This document shows positions 1 to 8,115 of a DNA stretch of 14,653 nt, in pieces. The notes below the pieces were generated by a model that saw only the letters and a list, made by a program, of their open reading frames with translations, made no database searches and was not told the DNA's origin. This DNA is from Pinguiococcus pyrenoidosus (taxonomy: Eukaryota > Sar > Pinguiophyceae > Pinguiochrysidales > Pinguiochrysidaceae). Positions within the stretch are counted from its first letter, which is position 1. The number at the start of each line of letters is the position of its first letter. A program made the position numbers and the translations under genes. Location: NCBI GenBank assembly GCA_019677205.1, contig JAAMXY010004252.1:1-14653 (forward strand), given 5' to 3'.

Positions 1-858
1 GGAGCTCTGTGACGCTGTAGAGCAGCTGGAGAGGCTGGACGCGACTGGCGGCCTTACCACCGTGCTCGTGCGCGGCGCAGGCCGCCATTTTTGCGCGGGA
101 GCCGATTTGAACGTGGCCTCGGGCTTTCTGGCGTCACCAGAGAATGGCGCGCGGATGCAGCAGCTGGTCAGTGGCGCCCTAAGGCGACTGCGAGGCCTCT
201 CTGCCGTGAGCGTGGCCGTGATTCAAGGCGCAGCGCGCGGCGGCGGCGCTGAATTGGCCGTCGCGACCGATTTTCGGGTTATGACCAGGTGACGCAGTTG
301 CAACTCCAAAGACAAGTGTGCAGGCGGTGCTCATCGACGTGCGCAGACAGGGCAGTCTGGCCTTTGTGCATGGCAACATGGGCCTTGGGGTGCCTGGATG
401 GGGCGGCCTAGAGCGCCTGGTGTCCATCTGCGGGTCGCAAGCAGCTCTGCGGCTTCTGAGCTTCGCGTCCGCGGTGCGCTTGGACGAGGCCGTGCAGTTG
501 GGACTTGTGGACAGAGCGCTGGAAACGTCCGGTGAGCGCCTCGCCAAGCTTGGTGGACGCAAACGCAGTCCGCTGAATCCCATGGTTGTTTTTTTCATGG
601 TTGTTTTTTTCTTGGAAAGAATCGGAAGGCGACGAGCTCGAGAGCGCTGTCCAAGAAGCTTGCGAACGACTCCTCAGTCCGCCCTATCCTGGAGCTTTGA
701 AGGCTACGAAAGCTGCCATAAGGGCCATGTCCAGCGCAGGAGTGCACACTGACAGGGCTGCCGCCTTGGAGCGAGAAGCGTTCATGGCACGATGGGGCTG
801 TGAAGACAACCTTAAGGCCGTCGAGTCTGCGCTGGCGAAGCCATCGGCCAAGACCTGA
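1..858 (+). CDS. ECHDC1: Ethylmalonyl-CoA decarboxylase-like protein (enoyl-CoA hydratase/isomerase family), 5'-truncated by the window edge
   Basis: The gene enters the window already in frame (codons from base 2). I model exons 1-288, 347-531 and 620-858, with TGA at 856-858. Intron 289-346 is GT-AG, 58 nt; intron 532-619 is GT-AG, 88 nt. Seen in the protein: the crotonase substrate loop FCAGADLN, then the oxyanion-hole stretch QGAARGGGAEL, ATDFRVMT, FVHGNMGLGVPGWGGLERL and a C-terminal helical tail. The spacing between MT and FVH after splicing equals that of animal ECHDC1, which fixes the first junction. Known for the family: crotonase-fold enzymes stabilise a CoA-thioester enolate; ECHDC1 decarboxylates ethylmalonyl-CoA and methylmalonyl-CoA as metabolite repair. 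The WGG segment and the MT..FVH spacing favour ECHDC1 over ordinary enoyl-CoA hydratases, but substrate cannot be proved by eye. It is convergent with the LRR gene, the stops being about 100 bp apart. The N-terminus, including any targeting peptide, is outside the window. Confidence 0.85.
289..346 (+). other. Intron 1 (visible) of the ECHDC1-like gene
   Basis: GT at 289-290 and AG at 345-346. Splicing leaves phase 2 and joins FRVMT to RQGSLAFVH, removing the in-frame TGA at 290-292. A shorter alternative using the AG at 322-323 would shift the frame. Confidence 0.8.
532..619 (+). other. Intron 2 of the ECHDC1-like gene, with a duplicated T-rich 3' tract
   Basis: The donor is GTGAGC at 532 and the acceptor AG is at 618-619, phase 1. 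The 15-bp unit CATGGTTGTTTTTTT is repeated perfectly in tandem at 581-595 and 596-610, giving two polypyrimidine runs just before the acceptor. Confidence 0.8.
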
Positions 859-960
859 GCGGAGCGGCACAGCCGGCCAAGTCACGCGCGGCACAGCCGT
901 CTAGCTTGGAGCAAGCCGGTTGTGGACGCCCTTTTGGAGAAGGAAGCCGGAGAATCGAGC
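859..960. other. Convergent intergenic spacer with a 12-bp direct repeat
   Basis: Short tail-to-tail gap between the ECHDC1 stop and the last exon of the LRR gene. It holds two perfect copies of GCGGCACAGCCG at 864-875 and 888-899. No gene is seen. Confidence 0.6.
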
Positions 961-3900
961 TCATTTTGACTTGTCTTCGAGGGCGGCAGCCCGCCGAGCT
1001 GCGTCCCAGCCGGGAAAGGCTGGATTGTCAAAGTCCTCCATGTGCTCGCATCCTGACCATTTGTTCAAGGTCAGGCACATGAGCTCCTCTTGTATCGCGA
1101 CCATGGACCATCATGCATCTGCTTGGCGATGGAAGGCATTTTACCTCTCCAGTTGAATTTCCATTGCAGGTCTTCGTTGGTGCTCTTGACCGAGCTCTGG
1201 ATCTGCGTCGCTTCCTGTTTTTCATGCAGCTGTCATGCGGCACCTCCATCGCACAACCTCGTCATCGGTGACCTACCTCCGACGTATAGTCTAACACAGA
1301 CACCGACGCAGAAGATCCCCCTTGCTCTTGCGCCGTCTCCACAACGTCGGCCGTGGTGAGAGACTGCGTGGTGGCTTCTGGAAATGAAGACAGGTTCGAG
1401 ACCCAAGTGATAAGCCTGGCTTGAGCGACAGGCATCGCGGCGGGACATTGGGCAGTACCTTGATCCTCCGTGCTTGCCTCCGCTGGATTCCCATCGTTGA
1501 TGTCGGATGTTGCTCTAAAGGGGATTCGGACGCTTGGTTGCCTGGCATCTCTTGTGCTTGCGAGCCGGCACAGCGCGATGTGGAAACCACGTACCTGTCA
1601 CCAGCTTCGAGTCTGCGGCGTTCCTCCCATTCAAGGAAGCCAGCCCCGTCGACGCCATCCCAGGGCCGCCTCCAGTGCTCCCTGAGTGCCTCCTCACTTG
1701 CGACACAACTCGTGAGAGATGGCCGTGTCGCGGAGCACACCATTGGACTCACCGTGCTGCGAGAACGATTCGCTCCCATTCCACATGAAGGTATTTCTGC
1801 ACCAAGTCGGTCTTCAGGCTTTCGACCATCTCGTCAGCCTTGGTTTGTGCAATGACTGTCTGACGCCGCATCTCGCCACTTTCAACTTCAATCATGGTCT
1901 TCGTCGTCGCGACCTTTTGCCGCGCTTCTTCGAGCGCCTTGTCCGCCTCCTCCCTCGTCTTCAGCTTATGGAGGTGATACTCCTTGCCGTCGATGTCCGC
2001 CAGGAAGCGATGGACCCTCTCCTGCGTCACTTCCTCAGCAAGCTCCCACTGTTGCAGCTCTTCTCGCAGCTGCCGAATTCTGCTCTTGTGCACCTTCGCC
2101 CTTGCCGCGGCCGTCTGCTTCCTTCTGCCCATCTCCATCGGGATGCCACGCTTCCCAGATGGCCCCTCCAGCCAGGTTGTGATCTCCGAGTAGGCCTTGT
2201 CAAAGGCCTGCTGGATGGCGGCTTCTTCTTCGACGAGTCTCGAGGCCTCCGCAGCCGAGTAGAGAATGCGCGCAATGACGACGCATTGCACTTTGCAGTT
2301 CCTGTGGCGCAAAGCCGTCCCAGTCTCTGGGTCCGTGCATTCGCAACGCTCAAACGGTTCCGTCGCAAGCTCGGCCACCTTTCCGAAAGGCCCCCGCTCC
2401 GCCTGCAGCGCCTTGAGCAGAGTGCTCTCGTCGAAGTCGAAGATGCTGTCGACGCGATGCCGCACCAGTTCCAGCATGGGCGGTCGATACTCCTCAACGA
2501 AGTCCCCAGGCATCGCATCCGCCACCAGAGCCGACCACGACAAGCCAAAGCAGGGAATGTCCCGCGAGTCAGCGCCCCAGGGCCGAAGGAGCTCCCGATG
2601 GAACACGTTGGGGGTGAACCACGAGGGATTCGCCGCTTGCTCATGCAGGGCCTCGTGGAAGCTCTCGACGATGCGGTGGAAGAACTGGGCTTGCCTCTCC
2701 TCGCGAAGCTTGTCGGCGCAGGCGACGACGTCCGAGGCGGCTCTCGCGCAGTAGTAGAAGGCGCCGTTGACGTACTCGTCCACGAGGTCGTCGAGGCCCT
2801 TGAGATCGCCGGGACTCAAATAGCCGGCCTTGCCCACGATGACCCGTTGCGCCACCGGTCGTAAGTTCTCCGGCTCGACGTCAAAGCCGGCGTCTCGGAG
2901 GAGCTGCGTGATCTCCTCCATCCGCGCGTAACGCAGCCTGCAGTAGTCCAGAAGGCTCTTGACGCCTTCTGGGATCAGCTCCGCCGGAGGCGACCGCATG
3001 GGGTTCAGCTCGAACTTGACGTCCTCCATCTTCGTGCAACTCATCAGGCACCTCGGCAGTTCCAGCAGGTTGTTGCCGCTGCACCAGAAGATCCTGAGCG
3101 TGGTTGCGAGCTTCGGCAGGAAACTATCGTCGTTCAGGACCTCGAGTCGGTTGTGCGATGCCCGAAGGACTTCCAGCTCCATCTCCCCAATGGCTTTGGG
3201 TAGGCGGCAGAGCTCATTGCCGTCTAAAACGAGGGTGCGCAGGAAAGATAGGCACACGATGGCGTCTGGCAGCTTCTGCAGGCGATTTCGGGACAATGAT
3301 AGGTACGTCAGACTGTGCAAAGAGTTGATGGTCTGCGGCAGGATCTCGATGCCATTGCTGTCCAGCTCAAGACGGGCTAGGCTCTGCAGCCCGCCGATGC
3401 CGGACGGTACTTCGTACAGACGATTCTTACACAGGTTCAAGGTCTTTAGTCGGTGCAGACGTGACATGGCATCGGGCAGAGATGCCAACTTGTTGTCTTC
3501 CAGATCGAGGTGCTCCAAGCTCTGCAGGTGACGGACAGTGTCGCCCACAGCCTCAAGGCCGCAGGTCCGGAGTTCCAGAATGCGGAGATTTCGACATGCC
3601 CCTGTGAAGGACATGGGCTTGCGGAGCCAGTTGGTACTCATCCTGAGCACCTCCAGCTCCTCCATATTCAGCAAGGCATCCGGGATGCTGTTCAAGCCTT
3701 CGAGCTGCAGCTCGCAGACACCCGTCTCCCTCGCCCGCGCGACTAGCGCTGCGATGCGCAGCTTAAACTCAGGCTCCAGCTCCACCACTTCGTCCTCGAC
3801 GCCGCTCCTGTGCACATCCACCACGGGAGGTTCCCCAAGCTTACGCTGCTTCAACTTCTCTCGGCAGTACCAAAGCAGCCTCGGCAGCCCTTCGAGCACC

Positions 3901-5603
3901 ATCTCGTATGGCGGCTCCACCAGCGGGTTGTTGAAGAGTTCGACGCTCTGGATGGCAGGAAGCTGCCCGATGGTAAGGGGCAAATGCGTGAGGGCGTTGT
4001 TGCCCAGGCCCAGCCTCCGAAGGCATGCGAGGTGGCCGATCACTTCGGGGAAGACACCGAAGTAGTTGGACGTCAGATCCAGCTCCTCCAGGCGGCCGCA
4101 GGCTGAGATGCTCGAGGGCAGCTGATGCAACTCGTTGCCACTCACCCTCAAGCTTTTCAGCCGGCCCCAGCTGCCCAGAGCCGACGGCAGCGTTCCCAGG
4201 AAGTTCTGCCTCGCTTCCACGACCTCAAGCGACGTGCACTTGGTCAACGACTCCGGAAGCGCTCGCAGGAGATTGTTGGACAAGCGCAACTCTCGCAAGC
4301 TGCAGAGGTGACCGAAGGTGTCCATGTGTTCGGGTAGCTTCCAAGTCGTGTCTCCGTTCACGTTGTTGCTGAAGTAGATATGGCCAGATGCTGCGTCCAG
4401 CTCAACTTGATATTCGCGCATCCCGGCTTTTGCCAAGAGCGCGCGCTCTTCCACGTACTCCGCCGTTCCGAAGATGAGCTGCTGGGCTTCGCCCGTGTCT
4501 CGTCTCAGCGACGCTCGCTTCTGCTTCTCCTCCTTGCTGGTCTTGCTGAAGTGAAATGCTCGAGCGTGGCGACACTGCCCTGTGACTGCATTGAAATAGA
4601 GCTTCTTTCCCGAGGCGGGATCTACGATCTGCTGCCAGTGCTCGTCGACGTCCACGGTGGCTCTCAAGAGTCGAAGCTCCTGGTCGTCGCCGCCGTCGTC
4701 GTCTTCCAAGCTCTTGAGCGGCAGATGAATGCCCAGATGGCTCAGACTGTTGCCCGACAGGTCCAGGCGTCGTAGACGTGCGAGTCGGGGAAACGTGCTG
4801 GGTAGCTCCTTGAGCACATTGCTGGACAGATTGAGCTCTACCAAGGTCTTCAGACGCCCGAAGTCCTCCGGCATCTCACTCAGGCTGTTGTGCGCAAGAT
4901 TGAGCTTCTCCAGCTTGCGAAGGTGCACGAAGGAGTCCGGAAGAGTCGCGAGGCGGTTGTGTGATGCATCCAGCGCGTTCAAGCTCAGGAGAGCGCCCAT
5001 GTCTGGCGGAAGCTCTTTCAGGCTGTTCATGGACACGTCCAGCTCCAGCAAGTGGCGCAAGTGGTAACAAGAGATGCCGCCACTCTCCGGCGAGAACAGC
5101 ACTTCTATCTTGTTCTTCTTCAGGCACAGCTTTCGAGCGGGAGCGCCCATCTGCAGCGCGAGAGTACCGCAAAGCGGCGATGGGAGGCGTCTTAGCCCTC
5201 GCTGTACGGCGAAGAAGTCGCCCGACAGAAGCGAGCGCCGCAGTTCCTCCATCGACTCTGGATCTTCCGTCGACGGCTTCGTCCGAGAACGGGCAAAGAT
5301 CTCAAGGGGCGCTGGGGCTCCCTGGATCACTGACAAGCGCACTCGCTCGTCGAAGCGCCGCTTGTCATAACTTTCCAGGTGCTTGGCCTCGCTTGAGCGA
5401 ATCTCGTGCTGGAGTTGCTCGTGCAGGGCCTTCTTCAGCGCTCTTCGAGCGCGGACGTAGCTGCCCCCGCTGGACGACAGGAGAGTCAAGAAGTCCGCTG
5501 GCATGCCCTTTGGGCGCTTCACAAGCACGCGCTTGCCGCCGGGAAGACGTACGAGCGGGGTCGGCCTGGGCCTTGGCGCGAAAGCGATCGAATCCCCTCG
5601 CAT
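961..5603 (-). CDS. Large LRR protein with internal degenerate WW pair and coiled-coil C-terminus
   Basis: Six exons in my model, complement: 5603-1753, 1696-1595, 1550-1459, 1377-1277, 1229-1145, 1088-961, about 1452 residues. The first exon alone encodes 1283 residues and reads to a TGA at 1751-1749, but that TGA lies inside the donor GTGAGT (1752-1747). Domains: basic N-terminus (1-150); five LRRs (about 160-290) with LxxLxLxxNxLxxLP spacing; two WW-like motifs (about 322-350 and 398-424); a second LRR run (430-560) ending in a cap at 560-590; a third LRR run (about 625-865) ending in a similar cap at 870-897; an unrecognised helical region (900-1120) with a CxC...CxxxC cluster at 1087-1107; a coiled coil from about 1118. 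The later exons continue the charged helix and end with a conserved-looking tail containing FDNPAFPGWDAARR. LRR type resembles SHOC2/plant Ras-group LRR proteins, so protein-protein scaffolding is the likely role; the partner is unknown. The divergent neighbour is the cupin gene at 6422. Exact acceptors of introns 1, 2 and 4 have in-frame alternatives. Confidence 0.82.
1089..1752 (-). other. Five short introns and four internal exons at the 3' end of the LRR gene
   Basis: Introns (complement): 1752-1697 (56 nt, donor GTGAGT), 1594-1551 (44 nt, GTACGT), 1458-1378 (81 nt, GTACTG, acceptor after a good pyrimidine tract TCTTCATTTCCAG), 1276-1230 (47 nt, GTAGGT), 1144-1089 (56 nt, GTAAAA). All are GT-AG, and the phases (2, 2, 1, 0, 1) chain without a stop into one frame that ends at 961. 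Encoded exon sequence is charged and helical, matching the coiled coil just upstream. Alternative in-frame acceptors exist at 1709 (intron 1), 1542 (intron 2), and 1215 or 1203 (intron 4). Confidence 0.68.
4332..4646 (-). other. Two complementary half-degenerate WW motifs inside the LRR array
   Basis: Residues 320-424 of the LRR protein interrupt the LRR solenoid. Motif 1 (HWQQIVDPASGKKLYFN..TG) has the first Trp and the aromatic/Asn core but Cys-Arg-His where the second Trp-x-x-Pro is expected. Motif 2 (YQVELDAASGHIYFSNN, then TTWKLP) has the second Trp and Pro but Tyr instead of the first Trp. A lysine-rich linker joins them. Confidence 0.65.
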
Positions 5604-5703
5604 CCCTCAGATGATGAAAGTCCCAGCGCGTCGCTGCTCCGCATCCAACATGCCCGTCAGACTCCCCCTACAGTCCATTCCTCACCTGCATCACTGTGGT
5701 GAC

Positions 5704-5797
5704 GTCCCTCTCGCCTCTCGTTCTCTCTCTCTCTCTCCCTTTCTCTCTTCCTGGCCTCTCTTTGTCTCTGCCTCGGTCTCTCTCTCCATCTCCTGGT
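5704..5797. repeat. CT-rich low-complexity tract with (CT)n microsatellite
   Basis: Nearly pure pyrimidine on the plus strand, including an uninterrupted alternating CT run around 5722-5737. It lies 100-190 bp upstream of the LRR gene start, where it reads as GAGA on the sense strand. Confidence 0.8.
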
Positions 5798-5971
5798 CAC
5801 GATCCACGGACTCAGAGACATTCGAGTCCGGGGTCCGGGGAGTCCGGGGACTTCAGGTCCGATCCGGACGGTCCCCCTCTTCCCTCCGGAACCCAGAACC
5901 GAGTTCCCGGGAGCCATGACGGCCTGTAACCCGTGCTGCCGCCGTTCGATAGCGGGTCGGGACGGAGGACG

Positions 5972-6283
5972 CATGCAGAACCCTTTGAAGCTCTGCTCGA
6001 TTGGCTCCGGTACTTTTTCCATTGTTTGCCAGATCATGTTGGATAGGTCGTCCTGCTCCTGCTCGTGGCTACCGAAGCTTTCCCGATTCCCTCTTCGCGA
6101 ATCAACAGCCGTAGCGCCATCGAGCCGCAGGCCAATGCAGAAACCGACCAAATTTGACGGCCAATCGAGCAGCTTGAGGTAAAATTTGTAGGCTTCGCGT
6201 GTTTGGCCGTCCCGCGAACGCGGTGAAGTAGTTGGCAGCATTGTTCAGCGCAATAGGATCCGCGGAGCGGAAAGGCCAAAATC
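5972..6283 (-). pseudogene. Possible frameshifted gene fragment, PEX11-like at best
   Basis: Two abutting minus-strand frames look coding. The upstream one (6283 to about 6190) gives ALNNAANYFTAFAGRPNTR. The next frame continues with REAYKFYLKLLDWP and then a hydrophobic stretch NLVGFCIGL, followed by an acidic helix-like part. The two halves sit one base out of register near 6190, with no room for an intron. The pattern of a GR motif, a basic position and an aromatic-rich helix recalls the N-terminus of PEX11 peroxisomal membrane proteins, but the resemblance is weak. No start codon in frame is seen: a TGA precedes the first half. It may be a decayed copy, a sequence error in a real exon, or chance. 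Confidence 0.25.
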
Positions 6284-6421
6284 CTCAGCGCACGCCTGGT
6301 CCCGCCACCCCCGCAAACGGCGCCCCCAGCATTTCTGCACACGCGGCCGAATCTCCAGCGTCCTCTCCTTGTTCTCGCTTCGGAAAGCGACGGCAGAGCT
6401 TCAGGACCCGCACGTGACACG

Positions 6422-7631
6422 ATGGCCAAGTCAAGCACCAGCTGCGCCAAGCTCAGCCTGTATGCCATCGGCGCTGTGTTTGCCTACGGCATCATTCGCC
6501 TGCATATCAACGGAGAGCCGCTGACTCATGTGTTCCCGAACATGATGCTCCTCACGAGCGACTTCTACGGGACGGTCGAATCGCTCCATCGGCATGTGCA
6601 CGTCGACGATCGCGTGAACGTAAGTCGAGGCTGCTTGTGCGCTGCTTCCGTCTTCTGCGACCCAGCGGCACCTGTAACTCTCTTGGAATGCCTAGTATCC
6701 GCCCATCGAGGTGCCCTACATCAACGCTGCGGAGTTCTCGATCGACGCTCTGCAAGCCGCGACGGACAACTGGCGCTACCCGGCGATCGTCAAGGGGCTT
6801 TTCAAGGGCACCGTTGCGGTGGAGAAGTGGGGGAGCCCGGACTACCTCCCGTCGATCCTCGGCAAATACACCGTGCCGGTCGTGAAGAATTCCACGTACA
6901 ACAACAACCAGGGCGGCCGCGCGGCGATGCCGTTCGGAGAGGCCTTCCGCGACATCGTGGTGAACCGGTCGCCCAAGTACCTGTTCTTCCCTGTCCAGTC
7001 CCGCGAGCAATTCGCCATGGGCAACTTCTCCACCGAAGACCTCAAGAGGGACATCAACCGCGTCGTCCGGGACGATCTGGAGCTGGACCGCATCTTCCCC
7101 GGCTTCGGCACCAAGTCCCACCGCGCCTTCTTCGGCAGCCAGCTGGTGGTGGGCTATGGCCAGAAGAACCCCAAGAAAACCACGGGCACCGGCTGGCACT
7201 GCGCTTTCGGCAACAACTACTTCGCCATGGTCGTCGGGCGCAAGCGCTGGTACTTCATGGATCCGCGCTGGTCGTCCTACATGGCCGGTGTCAAGGGCGG
7301 CCGAGTGAACTTCCAGACCATTCGTCGCGATCTCGACACGGTGACGCCTCACCTGCCCTTGAGATACGCAGACGTCGAAGCTGGAGACCTGCTGTACAAC
7401 CCGGACTGGGAGTGGCACACGATCCAGAACTACGAAGGCCTGAGCCTCGGCGTCCCCATTCGCGAACTGGGTATCTACAAGAGCTTCCGAAACAATGCTT
7501 TGTACAGCGCGATCACCGTGGTCAACAAGGCGCTGGAGCCGCTGGGCCTCGATCTTGGAGGCTATCCACCTCTGGGCAACAGCGCTGCGAAGATCTGGAA
7601 GAAGGACTACGACTACAGCGGCGAACTCTGA
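6422..7631 (+). CDS. Membrane-anchored FIH/JmjC-like cupin protein, paralogue A (HxA variant)
   Basis: Exons 6422-6619 and 6696-7631; intron 6620-6695 is 76 nt with donor GTAAGT and acceptor TAG, phase 0; 377 residues. ATG at 6422 has A at -3 and G at +4. A hydrophobic segment at residues 10-26 after a short polar N-terminus suggests a signal anchor with a luminal catalytic domain. The cupin core reads TGTGWHCAFGNNYFAMVVGRKRW (first 20: TGTGWHCAFGNNYFAMVVGR; residues 229-251), then GDLLYNPDWEWHTIQNYEG. Spacing matches factor-inhibiting HIF (FIH) position for position: T231, H234, N240 and K249 align with its 2-oxoglutarate and iron residues and H307 with its distal histidine, but the iron-binding Asp is Ala236. 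Known: cupin_8/JmjC enzymes are Fe(II)/2-oxoglutarate oxygenases; an Ala at this place is typical of radical halogenases and also of inactive members. Substrate unknown. The C-terminus is SGEL, unlike the SDEL of paralogue B. Confidence 0.8.
6620..6695 (+). other. Intron of cupin gene A
   Basis: Perfect donor GTAAGT at 6620, a branch-like TGTAAC about 20 nt before the end, and acceptor CTAG at 6692-6695. It lies between residues 66 and 67, the same place as the intron of paralogue B. Confidence 0.88.
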
Positions 7632-8115
7632 GGAGCTTCAGGTAGTCTACGCCTGGATGATAGATAGCCTAGTTTTCAAAGCAGCTGTGGGCAACGTCAA
7701 GCGCTGTCACTCGGCTTCTGTACGTGGAAACCCCTTTTCTGGCGCAGTCTTCTCGTATGAGATGCACGACTGGAGAAGCGAAGATCGTTGTGCGTCGTCG
7801 GTTCGGGGAGGAGCACGATGTCCCGGTAGGGCAAGGTAGGAGCATCACTCGTGATGCGCATGGTAGGAGTATCTGAAACGAAGAGAGAAGGAGATGTTTG
7901 CTGATCAAGAACATCAACCAAGGCCGCGCGCTTCCCATCTCTGGGCGTGGTCCCAAGCTTCTCAGCCAAGCACGTGCCTTCCCACGAGATGCACCACGAC
8001 AAGTAGCTTCACCGCGTCCATCTTCATCAGACAAGCAACGAAACGTCGGCCCGAGGCCTCACTTGAACTAGGGCGCTGTGCCGTGGACGCTGCCTGCGGG
8101 ATTCCTCAGCACGGC
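7632..8115. other. Tail-to-tail spacer between the two cupin paralogues
   Basis: 484 bp holding the 3' ends of both genes. I see no conserved coding frame. A small hairpin GCATCAC-TC-GTGATGC lies at 7842-7857, flanked by GGTAGG words at 7826, 7835 and 7862. No clear polyadenylation signal is recognised. Confidence 0.5.

Larger units (their letters stand above)
5604..6421. promoter_or_regulatory. Head-to-head spacer between the LRR gene and cupin gene A
   Basis: 818 bp between two divergent start codons, so it should carry both promoters and 5' leaders. Visible content: a pyrimidine-rich tract with a CT microsatellite (5704-5797), which would be GA-rich in the LRR gene's leader; three TCCGGGG units at 5827-5833, 5834-5840 and 5843-5849; and a coding-looking minus-strand segment at 5972-6283 listed separately. 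No TATA box is evident. Confidence 0.45.

Noticed and set aside
1719-2864. 381-residue plus-strand open frame
   Set aside because: Exact antisense of the LRR protein's coiled coil and C-terminal domain; no recognisable domain, while the minus strand carries LRR and coiled-coil structure.
2900-5100. Regularly spaced repeats of about 69 bp that could suggest a repeat array
   Set aside because: The spacing is the 23-residue leucine-rich repeat period in coding sequence; DNA units are diverged and there are no spacers as in CRISPR.
6552-7418. 288-residue minus-strand frame over cupin gene A (and its mirror at 8320-9066 on the plus strand)
   Set aside because: Both are antisense shadows of the GC-rich cupin exons; the sense frames hold the conserved motifs in both paralogues.
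6422-7645. 407-residue plus-strand frame starting at the cupin A ATG
   Set aside because: It is right only to 6619; beyond the GTAAGT donor it runs in the wrong frame, and the conserved cupin sequence continues in another frame after the intron.
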